Below, piece by piece: positions 1 through 7,954 of a DNA stretch of 34,971 bases. This stretch comes from Acetofilamentum sp. (GTDB taxonomy: Bacteria; Bacteroidota; Bacteroidia; Bacteroidales; DYOH01): contig DYOH01000036.1 of assembly GCA_020720625.1 (NCBI GenBank), positions 1 to 34,971 on the forward strand, in the 5' to 3' direction. The position numbers and the translations under genes are program-made. The notes beneath the pieces are model-generated. The model did not search any database. It was given only the letters and a program-made list of their open reading frames with translations, and was not told where the DNA came from. How positions within the stretch are numbered: the stretch's first letter is position 1; every line of letters begins with the position of its first letter.

Positions 1-817
1 CTTTTTAATGGCCTAAATTCAATCAACATAAAATTAAATCGCTCAATTTAGGTGTCAGTCAGTTTTTTAAAGTTTAATTTCAGTTTTTTTTGTCAGTGAT
101 GAGGCAATTAATCCCCACTTTTTATTAGCTCTAACGTTTATATAACCACACCTCCGAGGTGTGGTTATTTCTTTTTTATTCGTACTATAAATTTCTCTAA
201 CATCTTGTAAATAAGTATTTTATTATAAGTGTATTTTTTTATAAGGAACAAAAACCACACCTTTAAACATAGTGTGCTTTTGCGACCAAAAACCACAACT
301 CGTTTTCAAAATAAAAGTAATTCCTTAAGTTGGCTTTTCCAAATAATTTTGGATATTTCGATTGGCCTACTTAACGCGTGGGCTTATATGTTGGCAGCTC
401 TTGTCCAAAATATACTGCACATTAGGCTAATTAACTTCCAAATATCCCTTCTATTCCTCGGCTATTTCCACAGCTAAGCCACCTCATTAGCATGCCAGGT
501 TATATTGGATTTTGGTATTTAATACTTTGTTTGGTTTTAGCCAAATTGTGGAAAGCAACAAATATAATGACGGAGAGTCTTTGGATGATGTGAATTGAAA
601 TCAGGCAATTGGGATTTGCAAAAAATTGCTTTTACAGAATTCAGTTAAGGGAGATTTGATTTTTAAAAAATCGTCAAAATTTTTCTTTCTTCTTAGCTGC
701 CCGAATTGTATATTTGCCCACAAAGAAATAATGCATCATGGCTAAGAACTAAGATTTTTAGATTAATGCCCGTTATATATTTGAATAAACCCGTTGCCGA
801 AAAATTGATTACCAAAC
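1..817. other. Long stretch without a convincing gene
   Basis: The first 51 bases are open on the plus strand and end in TAG, so they could be the tail of a gene that starts before the window, but 16 residues are too few to identify it. A hairpin terminator follows. From 180 to 817 I see only short, low-complexity open frames. TAnnTTTG-type promoter boxes (TATATTTG) occur near 710-717 and at 776-783. The second lies 35 bases before the ATG of the binding-protein gene, but no clear -33 partner is visible. I looked for a cobalamin riboswitch because of the downstream transporter and did not see its conserved boxes. Confidence 0.5.
142..175 (+). terminator. Strong hairpin terminator
   Basis: A 12-base-pair perfect stem (142-153 with 157-168, core AACCACACCT / AGGTGTGGTT) with a 3-base loop is followed by a T-rich run. 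It is a textbook intrinsic terminator for a plus-strand unit that ends at or before the window start. It is symmetric enough to work weakly in the other direction too. Confidence 0.75.
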
Positions 818-1942
818 ATGAAAAGAATACTCCTTTTGCTTCTGTTTTACTCTTTGATAAGCGCTTGCAACAAACCCGAAGCCTCATCAAACAGGGAATT
901 TACAATACAAAAAAACAAGTATGCCCAACATTTTTCGCTTGGAAAAACAACACAAAACCAATCTGTTGCTGTAGTTAATAACCTTTGGAACAGCACTTCG
1001 CACAATACAGAACACTATTTGCTGCTTAGCGATACGATAACAGAGCCAGGCAAAAAAAACCTGTTTCAACTAAAAACTCCCTTACGCAGAGTAGTTTGCA
1101 TGTCGGCCTCGCATGTAGCCCAATTGGCCGAAATAAACCAAACAAGCTGTATTGTAGGTGTTTCTGGAGCAGAATACATTTATCATGCCGAAACACAAAA
1201 ACGTTATAAAAATGGCGAAATAAGCTCCTTTCCGGATGCTGCCAATATGAACATAGAAGAATTAACGAAACTAAATCCCGATGCGGTTTTTATGGTTGGT
1301 GTACAGGCATCAGACATGCAAATAGCTGAGAAAATTCGCTCAATAGGTATTCCGGTAATTTTCAACAACGATTATTTGGAACAAAACCCTTTGGGCCGGG
1401 CAGAATGGACAATTTTCATGGCTACATTTTTCGACATGGAAAAGCAAGCCCGCGAAAAATTTGACAGCATCGAAAAAAGATATCTCCAAATAAAAAACAA
1501 GATCTCCAATAATCAAATAAAGCCCCTTATTTTTTTGAATATTCCCTTTAAAGATGTTTGGTATATGCCTGGCGGAAATTCGTATTTTGCACAATTAATA
1601 GCCGATGCAGGCGGAAAATACGTTTTTGAAAACGACTTATCCAAAAAATCTTTGGCTCTCGATTTCGAATACGTTTTTGCTCATTGTGCCCAAGCCGATT
1701 TCTGGCTAAATGCAGGAAACATAAGCCGACTGGATGATCTCAAAAATGCAGATATGCGCTTTATTCATTTCGGCGCCTGGCAAACAAAAAAAGTATTTAG
1801 CCCGATAAAAAGAATGGAAATTAGCGGAGCTAATGATTTTTGGGAGAAGGGAGTAACTCACCCTTATTTGCTGCTCTCCGATTTGCACGCCATATTTTCA
1901 GGTGATTATCAGGAACTCTACTTTTATTCGGCTTTAGAATGA
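818..1942 (+). CDS. ABC importer substrate-binding lipoprotein (BtuF/FepB-like)
   Basis: This is a periplasmic lipoprotein that captures a metal chelate (cobalamin, haem or siderophore) for the permease encoded next. The N-terminus is a lipoprotein signal with lipobox LISAC and Cys17. After a linker come the features of the class III binding-protein fold: an early VVCMSASHVAQLAEI strand/helix, then GVSGAEYIY, then the signature NIEELTKLNPDAVFM near residues 140-160. The long central helix and a C-terminal lobe with the PGGNSYFAQLIADAGG motif follow. The length of 374 residues is slightly long for the family. The stop overlaps the permease start by 4 bases (ATGA), so the two are translationally coupled. 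The substrate cannot be read from sequence, and no TonB-dependent receptor is nearby. Confidence 0.85.
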   Translation: MKRILLLLLFYSLISACNKPEASSNREFTIQKNKYAQHFSLGKTTQNQSVAVVNNLWNSTSHNTEHYLLLSDTITEPGKKNLFQLKTPLRRVVCMSASHVAQLAEINQTSCIVGVSGAEYIYHAETQKRYKNGEISSFPDAANMNIEELTKLNPDAVFMVGVQASDMQIAEKIRSIGIPVIFNNDYLEQNPLGRAEWTIFMATFFDMEKQAREKFDSIEKRYLQIKNKISNNQIKPLIFLNIPFKDVWYMPGGNSYFAQLIADAGGKYVFENDLSKKSLALDFEYVFAHCAQADFWLNAGNISRLDDLKNADMRFIHFGAWQTKKVFSPIKRMEISGANDFWEKGVTHPYLLLSDLHAIFSGDYQELYFYSALE

Positions 1943-2967
1943 GTAAAGGCAAGCATTCAAAATTTCTGCTACTCATTATATTATTTATGCTTTTAAGCTT
2001 TCTAAGTTTAAAACTGGGTAGTATAAACGTAAGCCTGCGCGAATTAATCCATGCCTTAAGCACGTCAGAAGCAGATAGTCCGTTACATACGGTAATTTAC
2101 GATATCAGAATGCCCCGGCTATTGGCATCGTTGTTTGCCGGAATAGCTATTTCGGTGGCCGGATTGCTCATGCAAACCGCTTTTCAAAATCCATTAGCCG
2201 GCCCTTATGTATTAGGTATAAGCAGCGGAGCAGGATTAGGCGTGGCCATTGTTGTTTTGGGAGCCGAGTTTTTAGGTCTAGGATTTATTTCGCTGCAAAA
2301 TTCCCTATTTTCAATTGTATTGGCTTCACTTAGCGGCTCCGCCTTTGTGCTCCTTCTGGTTTTTATTGTGGCAAGCAAAATAAAAAGCATTACCACATTG
2401 CTTATTCTTGGCATCTTATTTAGTGGAGCCACATCGTCGTTAGTAAATATACTGCAATTTTTTGCCGATTCGTCGAACGTAAAAATCTATGCCATTTGGA
2501 CAATGGGCAATCTGGGCGGTTTAGATCTGCGGCAATCCATGCTTATGTCGCTACTCATATTGGTGGCCATGATACTCTCTATTGGCGGTCTACGCTTCTT
2601 TGATGCCTATATGCTTGGCGAAATGCAAGCAAGAACCCTGGGTGTACCGGTAAAACAAACCCGATTTTTGTTACTCGGCCTTGCGGGCTATCTAACGGCC
2701 ATTGTTACGGCATTTTTGGGTCCGGTGGCATTCATAGGCATTGCCGTTCCGCACATTGCCCGCACGTTTTTTAACTCCTTTTCGCATAGAATTGTCTTGC
2801 CGGCCTCGGCCCTTATTGGAGCCAATCTCCTTATCTTTAGCGATATTATCTCTCGCCTTCCGGGCTCAGCCTTTACCATTCCACTCAATTCCGTTACATC
2901 GCTTATTGGCATTCCGGTGGTAGTATGGCTGCTCTTAAGCAAAAAAAATATTCATTTTGGAGAATAA
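1939..2967 (+). CDS. FecCD/BtuC-family ABC transporter permease
   Basis: This inner-membrane permease belongs to the iron-siderophore/cobalamin importer family. It has 342 residues and about ten hydrophobic helices, as expected. Family landmarks are the IYDIRMPRLLASLFAG loop near residues 52-67, GLLMQTAFQNPLAGPYVLGISSGAGLG near 77-103, the GLAGYLTAIVTAFLGPVAFIG segment and the VPHIAR coupling motif near 270, which contacts the ATPase. It overlaps the binding-protein gene by 4 bases. No BtuD/FecE-type ATPase follows: the next 169 bases are non-coding and the next gene runs the other way. The ATPase must be encoded elsewhere, be shared with another importer, or have been lost. Confidence 0.92.
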   Translation: MSKGKHSKFLLLIILFMLLSFLSLKLGSINVSLRELIHALSTSEADSPLHTVIYDIRMPRLLASLFAGIAISVAGLLMQTAFQNPLAGPYVLGISSGAGLGVAIVVLGAEFLGLGFISLQNSLFSIVLASLSGSAFVLLLVFIVASKIKSITTLLILGILFSGATSSLVNILQFFADSSNVKIYAIWTMGNLGGLDLRQSMLMSLLILVAMILSIGGLRFFDAYMLGEMQARTLGVPVKQTRFLLLGLAGYLTAIVTAFLGPVAFIGIAVPHIARTFFNSFSHRIVLPASALIGANLLIFSDIISRLPGSAFTIPLNSVTSLIGIPVVVWLLLSKKNIHFGE

Positions 2968-3136
2968 GTATCATGCACCGATAGCTTGATAGACAAAATC
3001 AAAAAATTGAATTCTGCATTTATAAGCCCATAGAACAAGATTATCGCAAAAGAACTATGTAATCAAACTACCAGATTTCATTATATTATCGGAAAAGCTC
3101 ATTCAATTAAAAAAAGCTGAACAATAAAAACACAGC

Positions 3137-3721
3137 CTACTTTCCTGGCCGTGTAATATAATAAACGCTTTTTAAATCGTAGCTGCGGTATCTTCCAGGC
3201 TCGTTTCGGTGTTCGCCACCATAGCTAAGGGTAACTCCGATTTTATTGTCGAAATCTTCCCAGTATACAAAAATTCCGCTATGCTCCACCATATTATACG
3301 AATAATTAACGTAATATATCCAGTCGCCTGGTTTTATAATGCTTACATCGGCATAAGGTCCACTTTTAGGACTTTTAAACACCACCGTTTTCTCGGTCTG
3401 ATATCCTGCCCGACGATACACCTCATTGATATAGTCCCAACAACTGCCTTTTACAATTGTTTTTTCGTCTAAAGCCATTCCACGGCCAATTTCGAGCACT
3501 TTTTTTCCGGCATCAGCAGCATCCATTTCGGCAAGAATAATTGGGTCTTCGGTGTTTTTAGGTTTAATAAGTTCCATGGGCTTTTCCGGTTCACTTTCGA
3601 TGTGAATAAACTCGTTTGTTTGGTTTTCGGTTTTAGTAAGATTTCTGCGACTGCTACAGGCAGTAAAGCTAAACATGCTTACAGCCAAAAGCATCATACA
3701 AATTTGGGCTATATTTCTCAT
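3137..3721 (-). CDS. Lipoprotein with a papain-like (NlpC/P60 or CHAP type) fold
   Basis: I do not recognise a named family. The N-terminus is a lipoprotein signal ending FTAC (Cys22). After an acidic linker (about 30-70) the C-terminal part has the layout of an NlpC/P60 or CHAP cysteine peptidase. A helix begins with Cys94 in KGSCWDYINEVYRRAG. It is followed by IKPGDWIYYVNYSYN, equivalent to the 'GDL-F' strand, and by His147 in VEHSGIFVYW. The Cys-to-His spacing of about 53 residues fits, so a cell-wall or amidase-like activity is plausible. It lies 10 bases after the dienelactone hydrolase gene, probably in one transcript. The enzymatic role is inference and the sequence may be divergent enough to be missed by profile searches. 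Confidence 0.65.
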   Translation of the reverse strand: MRNIAQICMMLLAVSMFSFTACSSRRNLTKTENQTNEFIHIESEPEKPMELIKPKNTEDPIILAEMDAADAGKKVLEIGRGMALDEKTIVKGSCWDYINEVYRRAGYQTEKTVVFKSPKSGPYADVSIIKPGDWIYYVNYSYNMVEHSGIFVYWEDFDNKIGVTLSYGGEHRNEPGRYRSYDLKSVYYITRPGK

Positions 3722-3731
3722 TGATACTATT

Positions 3732-4619
3732 TTACTTTAAATTATGACGAAAAAAATCTGTACTGCGTTGCCAAGCCAATTGGGCAGCATCTTGGTCGTA
3801 ACGCGGTGTGGTATTATTATGAAACCCATGATTTACATTAGGATACATGTAAGCCAAATATTGCTTTTGGTGAAGTTTTAGAGCCTCTTCGTAGAGTGGC
3901 CAACCTTCGTTTACACGTAAATCCAACTCGGCAAAATGGAGCAACAATGGAGCTTTGATAAAAGGCACATCGGCCACATCGGGTTGTCCGCCGTAAAAAG
4001 GAACAGCAGCGCCCAAATCGGGCACTTTAACGGCCATCATATTGGCAATCCAACCGCCAAAACAAAAACCAACTACCCCCACTTTACCATTACAATCGGC
4101 CAGATTTTTAAGGTATTCGTATGCCGCAATAAAATCTTCGAGCATTTCGAAACGATCCCGTTTTTTTTGCATCTCGCGTCCGTCGTCGTCATTTCCGGGA
4201 TATCCTCCCAATGGCGAGAGCGCATCGGGGGCAAGCGAAATAAAACCTTCTATAGCAGCCCTGCGCCCAACATCGGCAATATAAGGATTTAGGCCACTGT
4301 TTTCGTGCACCACAATAATGCCCGGCAATTTTTGTTTACGCTTTTTGGGCATTGACAAAAAGCCTTTTTTTTCACCACCTCCCTTAGGCGAGTCGAAAAC
4401 AATTGTTTCTGAATTTATGCGGCGGTCGTTGGCATCTACAGTAAAGGTATTTACATAATCGGGCAGCATAAAACTAAGCAAGGAAGATACGGTAATACCA
4501 CCAATAGCATAAGCTGCCAGCTTTTCAACAAATAAGCACCGCGGAATGCGGTTGTGGGCATAATCGTCGTATAAATCAAAAACATCTTGCGATAAATCCT
4601 CTTTTTTTAGTTCTTTCAT
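3732..4619 (-). CDS. Dienelactone hydrolase family protein
   Basis: This is an alpha/beta hydrolase of the dienelactone hydrolase family, which acts on esters or lactones with a cysteine nucleophile. The nucleophile elbow is GFCFGGW with Cys186. The acid is Asp233 in ELDLRVN and the base is His264 in NHGFHN. Glu106 in VHENSG matches the glutamate that holds the resting cysteine in the type enzyme. The first 60 residues are an extension with a hydrophobic segment (about 35-55, IGGITVSSLLSFMLP), seen in a secreted/anchored subgroup. It is therefore probably an envelope protein, although no Tat RR motif is present. A TTTG-N18-TATTTTTG promoter lies upstream (4685-4714). The substrate is unknown. 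Confidence 0.88.
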   Translation of the reverse strand: MKELKKEDLSQDVFDLYDDYAHNRIPRCLFVEKLAAYAIGGITVSSLLSFMLPDYVNTFTVDANDRRINSETIVFDSPKGGGEKKGFLSMPKKRKQKLPGIIVVHENSGLNPYIADVGRRAAIEGFISLAPDALSPLGGYPGNDDDGREMQKKRDRFEMLEDFIAAYEYLKNLADCNGKVGVVGFCFGGWIANMMAVKVPDLGAAVPFYGGQPDVADVPFIKAPLLLHFAELDLRVNEGWPLYEEALKLHQKQYLAYMYPNVNHGFHNNTTPRYDQDAAQLAWQRSTDFFRHNLK

Positions 4620-4684
4620 CTCCCTTTTTTTTATGTTGATAAGAAATCGACGCTTATTTCATCGCCCAAAACGATAGCTGAAAT

Positions 4685-4714
4685 CAAAAATAAGGATAAT
4701 AATTTGAAACCAAA
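4685..4714 (-). promoter_or_regulatory. Bacteroidota-type promoter of the hydrolase/lipoprotein pair
   Basis: On the minus strand, TTTG (4714-4711), an 18-base spacer and TATTTTTG (4692-4685) fit the TTTG/TAnnTTTG pattern. Transcription would start near 4680 and leave a leader of about 60 bases before the ATG at 4619. Confidence 0.45.
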
Positions 4715-4888
4715 GAAAGTTAAATGAAAAATAACCAAAAATAAACAAGGAATAAAATCAAATATTTGTCAATAGATAAAAAATCCGAAAAAAAAGGCGG
4801 AAATACAAGATAGCCAATAAAAATGGCCGGAAATTGATTCAAAAATAAGAAAATCGGGCGCCGGCCATAACTCACACAAGAAAAAGAT

Positions 4889-5152
4889 TTACTTTTTCGT
4901 AACTTTCGATTTCTTTTTGGTTTCTTCCTTCTTGGTTTCGTCCTTCTTGGTTTCGTCATTAATTTTGATGGTTCCACCATTGGTATTGTTTTCGGTATTG
5001 TTTTCGGTCTTATTTGCTGGATTTATCACAATACTGCCGCCACTGCTGCCGCCTTCTTCCTTGGTGGTTTTTTTCTTACCGGCACACGATGCAAAAGAGA
5101 TTGCAATGGCCAATAAAAATAAGGGAATGAATCTTAAAATACTTTTTTTCAT
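4889..5152 (-). CDS. Small charged low-complexity lipoprotein
   Basis: This is an 87-residue protein of unknown function. I chose the ATG at 5152 because it starts a clean lipoprotein signal (MKKSILRFIPLFLLAIAIS, lipobox FASC); a longer frame reaching 5197 would spoil it. The mature part has no obvious fold. It contains a Gly/Ser patch, an Asn-Thr-rich repeat (TENNTENNTNGG) and a Lys/Glu/Thr tail whose DNA is a run of near-identical 15-base units encoding KKDET/KKEET. A promoter-like TTG-N20-TATTTTAG lies just upstream. It is probably an envelope-anchored linker or spacer protein. Confidence 0.6.
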   Translation of the reverse strand: MKKSILRFIPLFLLAIAISFASCAGKKKTTKEEGGSSGGSIVINPANKTENNTENNTNGGTIKINDETKKDETKKEETKKKSKVTKK

Positions 5153-5197
5153 ATCTATTTGTTTAAAAAATTTAAATCCGTCTAAAATACAATGCAT

Positions 5198-5667
5198 GCA
5201 TTAAAAAATCAAGCAAAAACAAAATTTTAACCAATATTTAGGTAACACAATTTAAGAACGGAAAAAACTTTCAAAAAATATTTTCATGAGCAAATCAATT
5301 GCATAAAAAAAATTGCGCAATACCGAAGTATAATTCTTAAGCCTGTTTTACTGGATTTACGAGCGTTGGGTTTAATATACTCTTTAAAGCTTATTCTGCC
5401 AATCCGCATTTCCAATTAAAAATGAAACTTTTGATGTTGTTGCCCAGATTTTTAAGCCAGCCATTCCTATTTGCAGTAAGATACCGGATTTACATGTGGC
5501 CAAAAATACCAGATATGTGCAAAGGCTAAAGCTCATTAAAAAAACTAACCAAATTGATGCCGGTATTGGTTAGATTCAGTTTTTTTCTTAATCTAACCCT
5601 TGCCACTTCAATACTACGTACCAATTGCTGAGTTATGGCCGAAATTTACTTGGTAGTTGTGTAGTTT
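5198..5667. other. Intergenic region left of the transposase remnant
   Basis: No gene is visible. A 9-base-pair inverted repeat (GGTTAGATT at 5568-5576 with AATCTAACC at 5590-5598, 13-base loop) lies about 70 bases before the first recognisable transposase codon. Several in-frame stops lie between it and the transposase. The left end of the insertion sequence would be expected here but cannot be recognised, so it is probably deleted. Confidence 0.4.
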
Positions 5668-6569
5668 CATCGCAAAAAAGGAAAAAACAAAAGCAAACCT
5701 TATGGATTAAAAAACAAAGAATTAGCATTGCGCTTCGATAAAAAAAGGGACAATACTACGGCAGGTTCAAAACGAGTAAAAGAACTGGATATAGACAAAA
5801 TCAGTAATACCATAAAAATGATTAAACGCGCCGTAAAACATGGCATACAATTTCAGTACGTACTCATGGATAGTTGGTTTGTAACCGAAAAAATGATAAA
5901 AGCAGTTAGGGCATTAAAGCATGGTAAAATTCATTTATTAGGAATGAGTAAAATGGATAAAAGGAAATACAACTATAATGGTAAAAACTACACTGCCAGT
6001 GAATTACTCAAAAAAAAGAATTAACAAAAAGTCGAACAATGAAAACGCACTATGTGAGATTAGTGGTTGATTATAAAGAAGTTAAATTACAATTGTTTTT
6101 CACAAAAAGCTCCATATCAAATAATTGGAAGCTACTTGTTACAACAGACTTATCACTCAAATATATGGACGCAGTAAAGCTATATCAATTAAGATGGACC
6201 ATTGAAGTATTTTTCAAAGAAGCGAAACAATATTTACAACTAGGTCAATCGCAATCCAATGATTTTGATGCACAAATAGCAGATGCTTCAATTAGTATTG
6301 TCGTATATATGTTACTTAATTTTAGAAAGCGATTTGATGATTACGAATCATTTGGGGAACTTTTTAGGCAGGAAAACCGGCAACTACGAGAATTGAATTT
6401 ATGGGACAAGCTATGGGGCTTATTTTATGAAATAATCAACACATTACTTGAATTGTTTGACATAGATATTGATGATGTGATTCAAAAAATAATATCAGAA
6501 CATCCGAATAATCAAAAGTTGTGGGCAATATTGGTATTGCTTCAACAACAACATGATAATGCGGCATAA
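5668..6569 (+). pseudogene. IS4-superfamily DDE transposase, truncated and frame-broken
   Basis: The second and third catalytic parts of an IS4-type transposase are present, but the N-terminal part with the first catalytic Asp is missing. Recognisable sequence begins at HRKKGKNKSKPYGLKNKEL (from 5668, just after an in-frame TAG). The second Asp lies in YVLMDSWF. The first frame ends at 6024 and the protein continues one frame back through 6569. That part carries the IS4 Y-x2-R-x3-E-x6-K signature as YQLRWTIEVFFKEAK, with the catalytic Glu. The frames meet at eight A's followed by G (6010-6018), in the form A_AAA_AAG, with the stop six bases after the heptamer end. This is either an indel in the homopolymer or a -1 frameshift site. 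Without an N-terminus the element should not be able to move by itself. Confidence 0.82.
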
Positions 6570-6972
6570 TTTGGCAGCATGGTAATCATGCTTGTATCTT
6601 ACTCAATTTCAATGCTCTCAGATTTTGTTAGCTATTTTGTTTCAGAAAATTTATATTTGTAGCTCAGTTATTTACAACTGCGAAACTTTAGTTAGTAATA
6701 TTTTTATTTTTATTTTTGCATTGTCTCAAAAATAGTTTTTAGACTGAAATCATTATTGAAAATTACAAATACCAACATGCAGAATATTAAATAAATAGCG
6801 AAAATAGTCTATTTAGGCTTGAAGAATGATACATCTTGAATAGAAAATCTAAAAAAAAGATGGGCTATAAATGATTATTTTTGATTTTACTTTTGATGCT
6901 GGCCTATCAAAAACTTTCGTAAATACAAGGGGACTACATAAAATATAGTCCCCAAATAATTTGCGGTATTTT
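6570..6972. other. Right flank of the transposase remnant, no gene
   Basis: Just after the transposase stop there is a 6-base-pair hairpin (AGCATG 6576-6581 with CATGCT 6587-6592). The stretch CTCAGTTATTTACAACTGC near 6662-6680 may be the right inverted repeat of the insertion sequence, but no matching left end is left to prove it. The rest is AT-rich with no coding signal. Confidence 0.4.
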
Positions 6973-7206
6973 TTAATCTGCATTTCCATCTAAAATCTCA
7001 TTTCCGCCTCCCCTATGTCTAAAGCCCATTCCACGTCCGCTGCCTGCATTTCCGGAGCTTCTATGTCCTTGACCATTCCCTCTGCCGTTTCCCATGCCTC
7101 TGCCCTTAATTTTGTTAAGTTCATCATCAGTTTTGTGGCATTTTCCTAAACCTCTTCCGGTTTTCGATCCATTACCTTTCGGACCTTTTCTATCAAAATT
7201 TGGCAT
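6973..7206 (-). CDS. DUF5320-type glycine-rich small protein
   Basis: This 77-residue protein begins MPNFDRKGPKGNGSKTGRGL, the typical opening of DUF5320 proteins (Pro-x-Phe-Asp...Gly-Pro-x-Gly...Thr-Gly-Arg-Gly-x-Gly). It continues with Gly/Arg/Asn-rich repeats (GRGMGNGRGNGQG). The family has no established function but often sits with DUF134 regulators and NifX/Mrp-type metal-cluster proteins, which suggests a role in metal or Fe-S chemistry (inference). The only Cys is at GKCHK. The gene starts 45 bases after the end of the DUF134 gene on the same strand, so they probably form one operon. Confidence 0.75.
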   Translation of the reverse strand: MPNFDRKGPKGNGSKTGRGLGKCHKTDDELNKIKGRGMGNGRGNGQGHRSSGNAGSGRGMGFRHRGGGNEILDGNAD

Positions 7207-7251
7207 ATCAAAATATTTTATGTTAAACCATTATTTATTGTATAATAAAAT

Positions 7252-7692
7252 TTATTGCGTATTAGAGCAACATCGTCCATGCCCAAAACCACCGGCAAGA
7301 TTGCTAATATTCACCGAATGGCACGATGGGCATAGCGATACAGTTTCGGATATTTCAATTACGAACATTTGTTCACAATTTAAGCATTTATAGATATTTT
7401 TGCGGAAATGTATGTTTCCATTAACAATTCTAAGCTTTTTTCCACTAACGATAAATTCGGCCAGTTTTTTTCGTGCTCGTTCGAGTAATTTGGTAAAAGT
7501 AGGTCTGGAAATATCCATCTCCAATGATGCTTCATCGTGCGACAACTGCATAAAATCGGCCAATCGGATTGCTTCGTATTCGTCGAGTGTAATAGTAATT
7601 TCGTTCAAAAAACGACTAGCCAGCCCAACAGGCTTAAATTCGCTGATAATAGGCGGTTGATTAACAATTCTGTTTTTTTCTTTTCGGGGCAT
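7252..7692 (-). CDS. DUF134-family HTH regulator with C-terminal zinc ribbon
   Basis: This is a DNA-binding protein of the DUF134 family. I take the ATG at 7692 (MPRKEKNRIVN) because the family normally begins MPR-, and the longer frame up to 7749 would run across the promoter. Residues 20-85 hold the sigma-like helix-turn-helix: ITLDEYEAIRLADFMQLSHD, then EASLEMDISRPTFTKLLERA. After that comes a zinc-ribbon-like module (CLNC...CPSC, about 102-125) and a GGFGHGRCC tail, which extends beyond the usual DUF134 domain and suggests metal or redox sensing. It heads the operon with the DUF5320 gene. A perfect 6-4-6 palindrome next to its -7 box suggests autoregulation. Confidence 0.85.
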   Translation of the reverse strand: MPRKEKNRIVNQPPIISEFKPVGLASRFLNEITITLDEYEAIRLADFMQLSHDEASLEMDISRPTFTKLLERARKKLAEFIVSGKKLRIVNGNIHFRKNIYKCLNCEQMFVIEISETVSLCPSCHSVNISNLAGGFGHGRCCSNTQ

Positions 7693-7710
7693 TTTTAGAA
7701 ATATTTTCAA

Positions 7711-7734
7711 CAAAAATAATGAACTTATGTTCAT
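7711..7734 (-). promoter_or_regulatory. -7 box plus palindromic operator of the DUF134 operon
   Basis: On the minus strand a TATTTTTG box (7718-7711) is directly preceded by the perfect inverted repeat ATGAAC-N4-GTTCAT (7719-7734). The palindrome therefore sits in the spacer next to the -7 box, where a repressor would block polymerase or an activator could replace a missing -33 element. No -33 box is visible. Confidence 0.5.
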
Positions 7735-7849
7735 AATAAAACTTTTCACAACTGTTTTTCAGCAGCCTAAAATATATATAAACTGAACTTTTTTACCTAT
7801 AAAGAATATTTAATATCTTGAAAATTAGGCTAAAAATTGGTTTTAAAAA

Positions 7850-7879
7850 TTGAATTCCATAAAATATTCATTATCTTCG
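7850..7879 (+). promoter_or_regulatory. Probable promoter of the TlpA-like gene
   Basis: TTG at 7850-7852, a 19-base spacer and TATCTTCG at 7872-7879 fit the Bacteroidota pattern with one change in the -7 box. It would give a leader of about 70 bases. A second -7-like box, TAATTTTG (7934-7941), is nearer the ATG but lacks a well-spaced -33 box. Confidence 0.4.
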
Positions 7880-7954
7880 CCACTCGGAATTCGATTTATT
7901 TAATTTTATAATAAATTGATTAATAATTATTTATAATTTTGTAAACAAAGATTA

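Noticed and set aside
229-477. Open frame of 82 codons on the plus strand
   Set aside because: No ribosome binding or good promoter context, random-looking composition, and it lies in AT-rich intergenic sequence after a terminator.
480-817. Cobalamin riboswitch before the ABC transporter genes
   Set aside because: None of the conserved B12-box sequences are visible.
4720-4980. Minus-strand frame rich in Lys/Arg overlapping the small lipoprotein gene
   Set aside because: It is the out-of-frame reading of the repeated Lys/Glu/Thr codons; the lipoprotein frame has a proper signal peptide.
5300-5400. Minus-strand stretch reading YIKPNARKSSKTGL, possibly an old gene fragment
   Set aside because: Too short to assign, with no neighbouring conserved sequence; could be chance.
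5620-6675. Similar GCTSAGTTAT stretches left and right of the transposase remnant as element ends
   Set aside because: They are in the same direction, not inverted, and only about 10 bases long, so they are not convincing terminal repeats.
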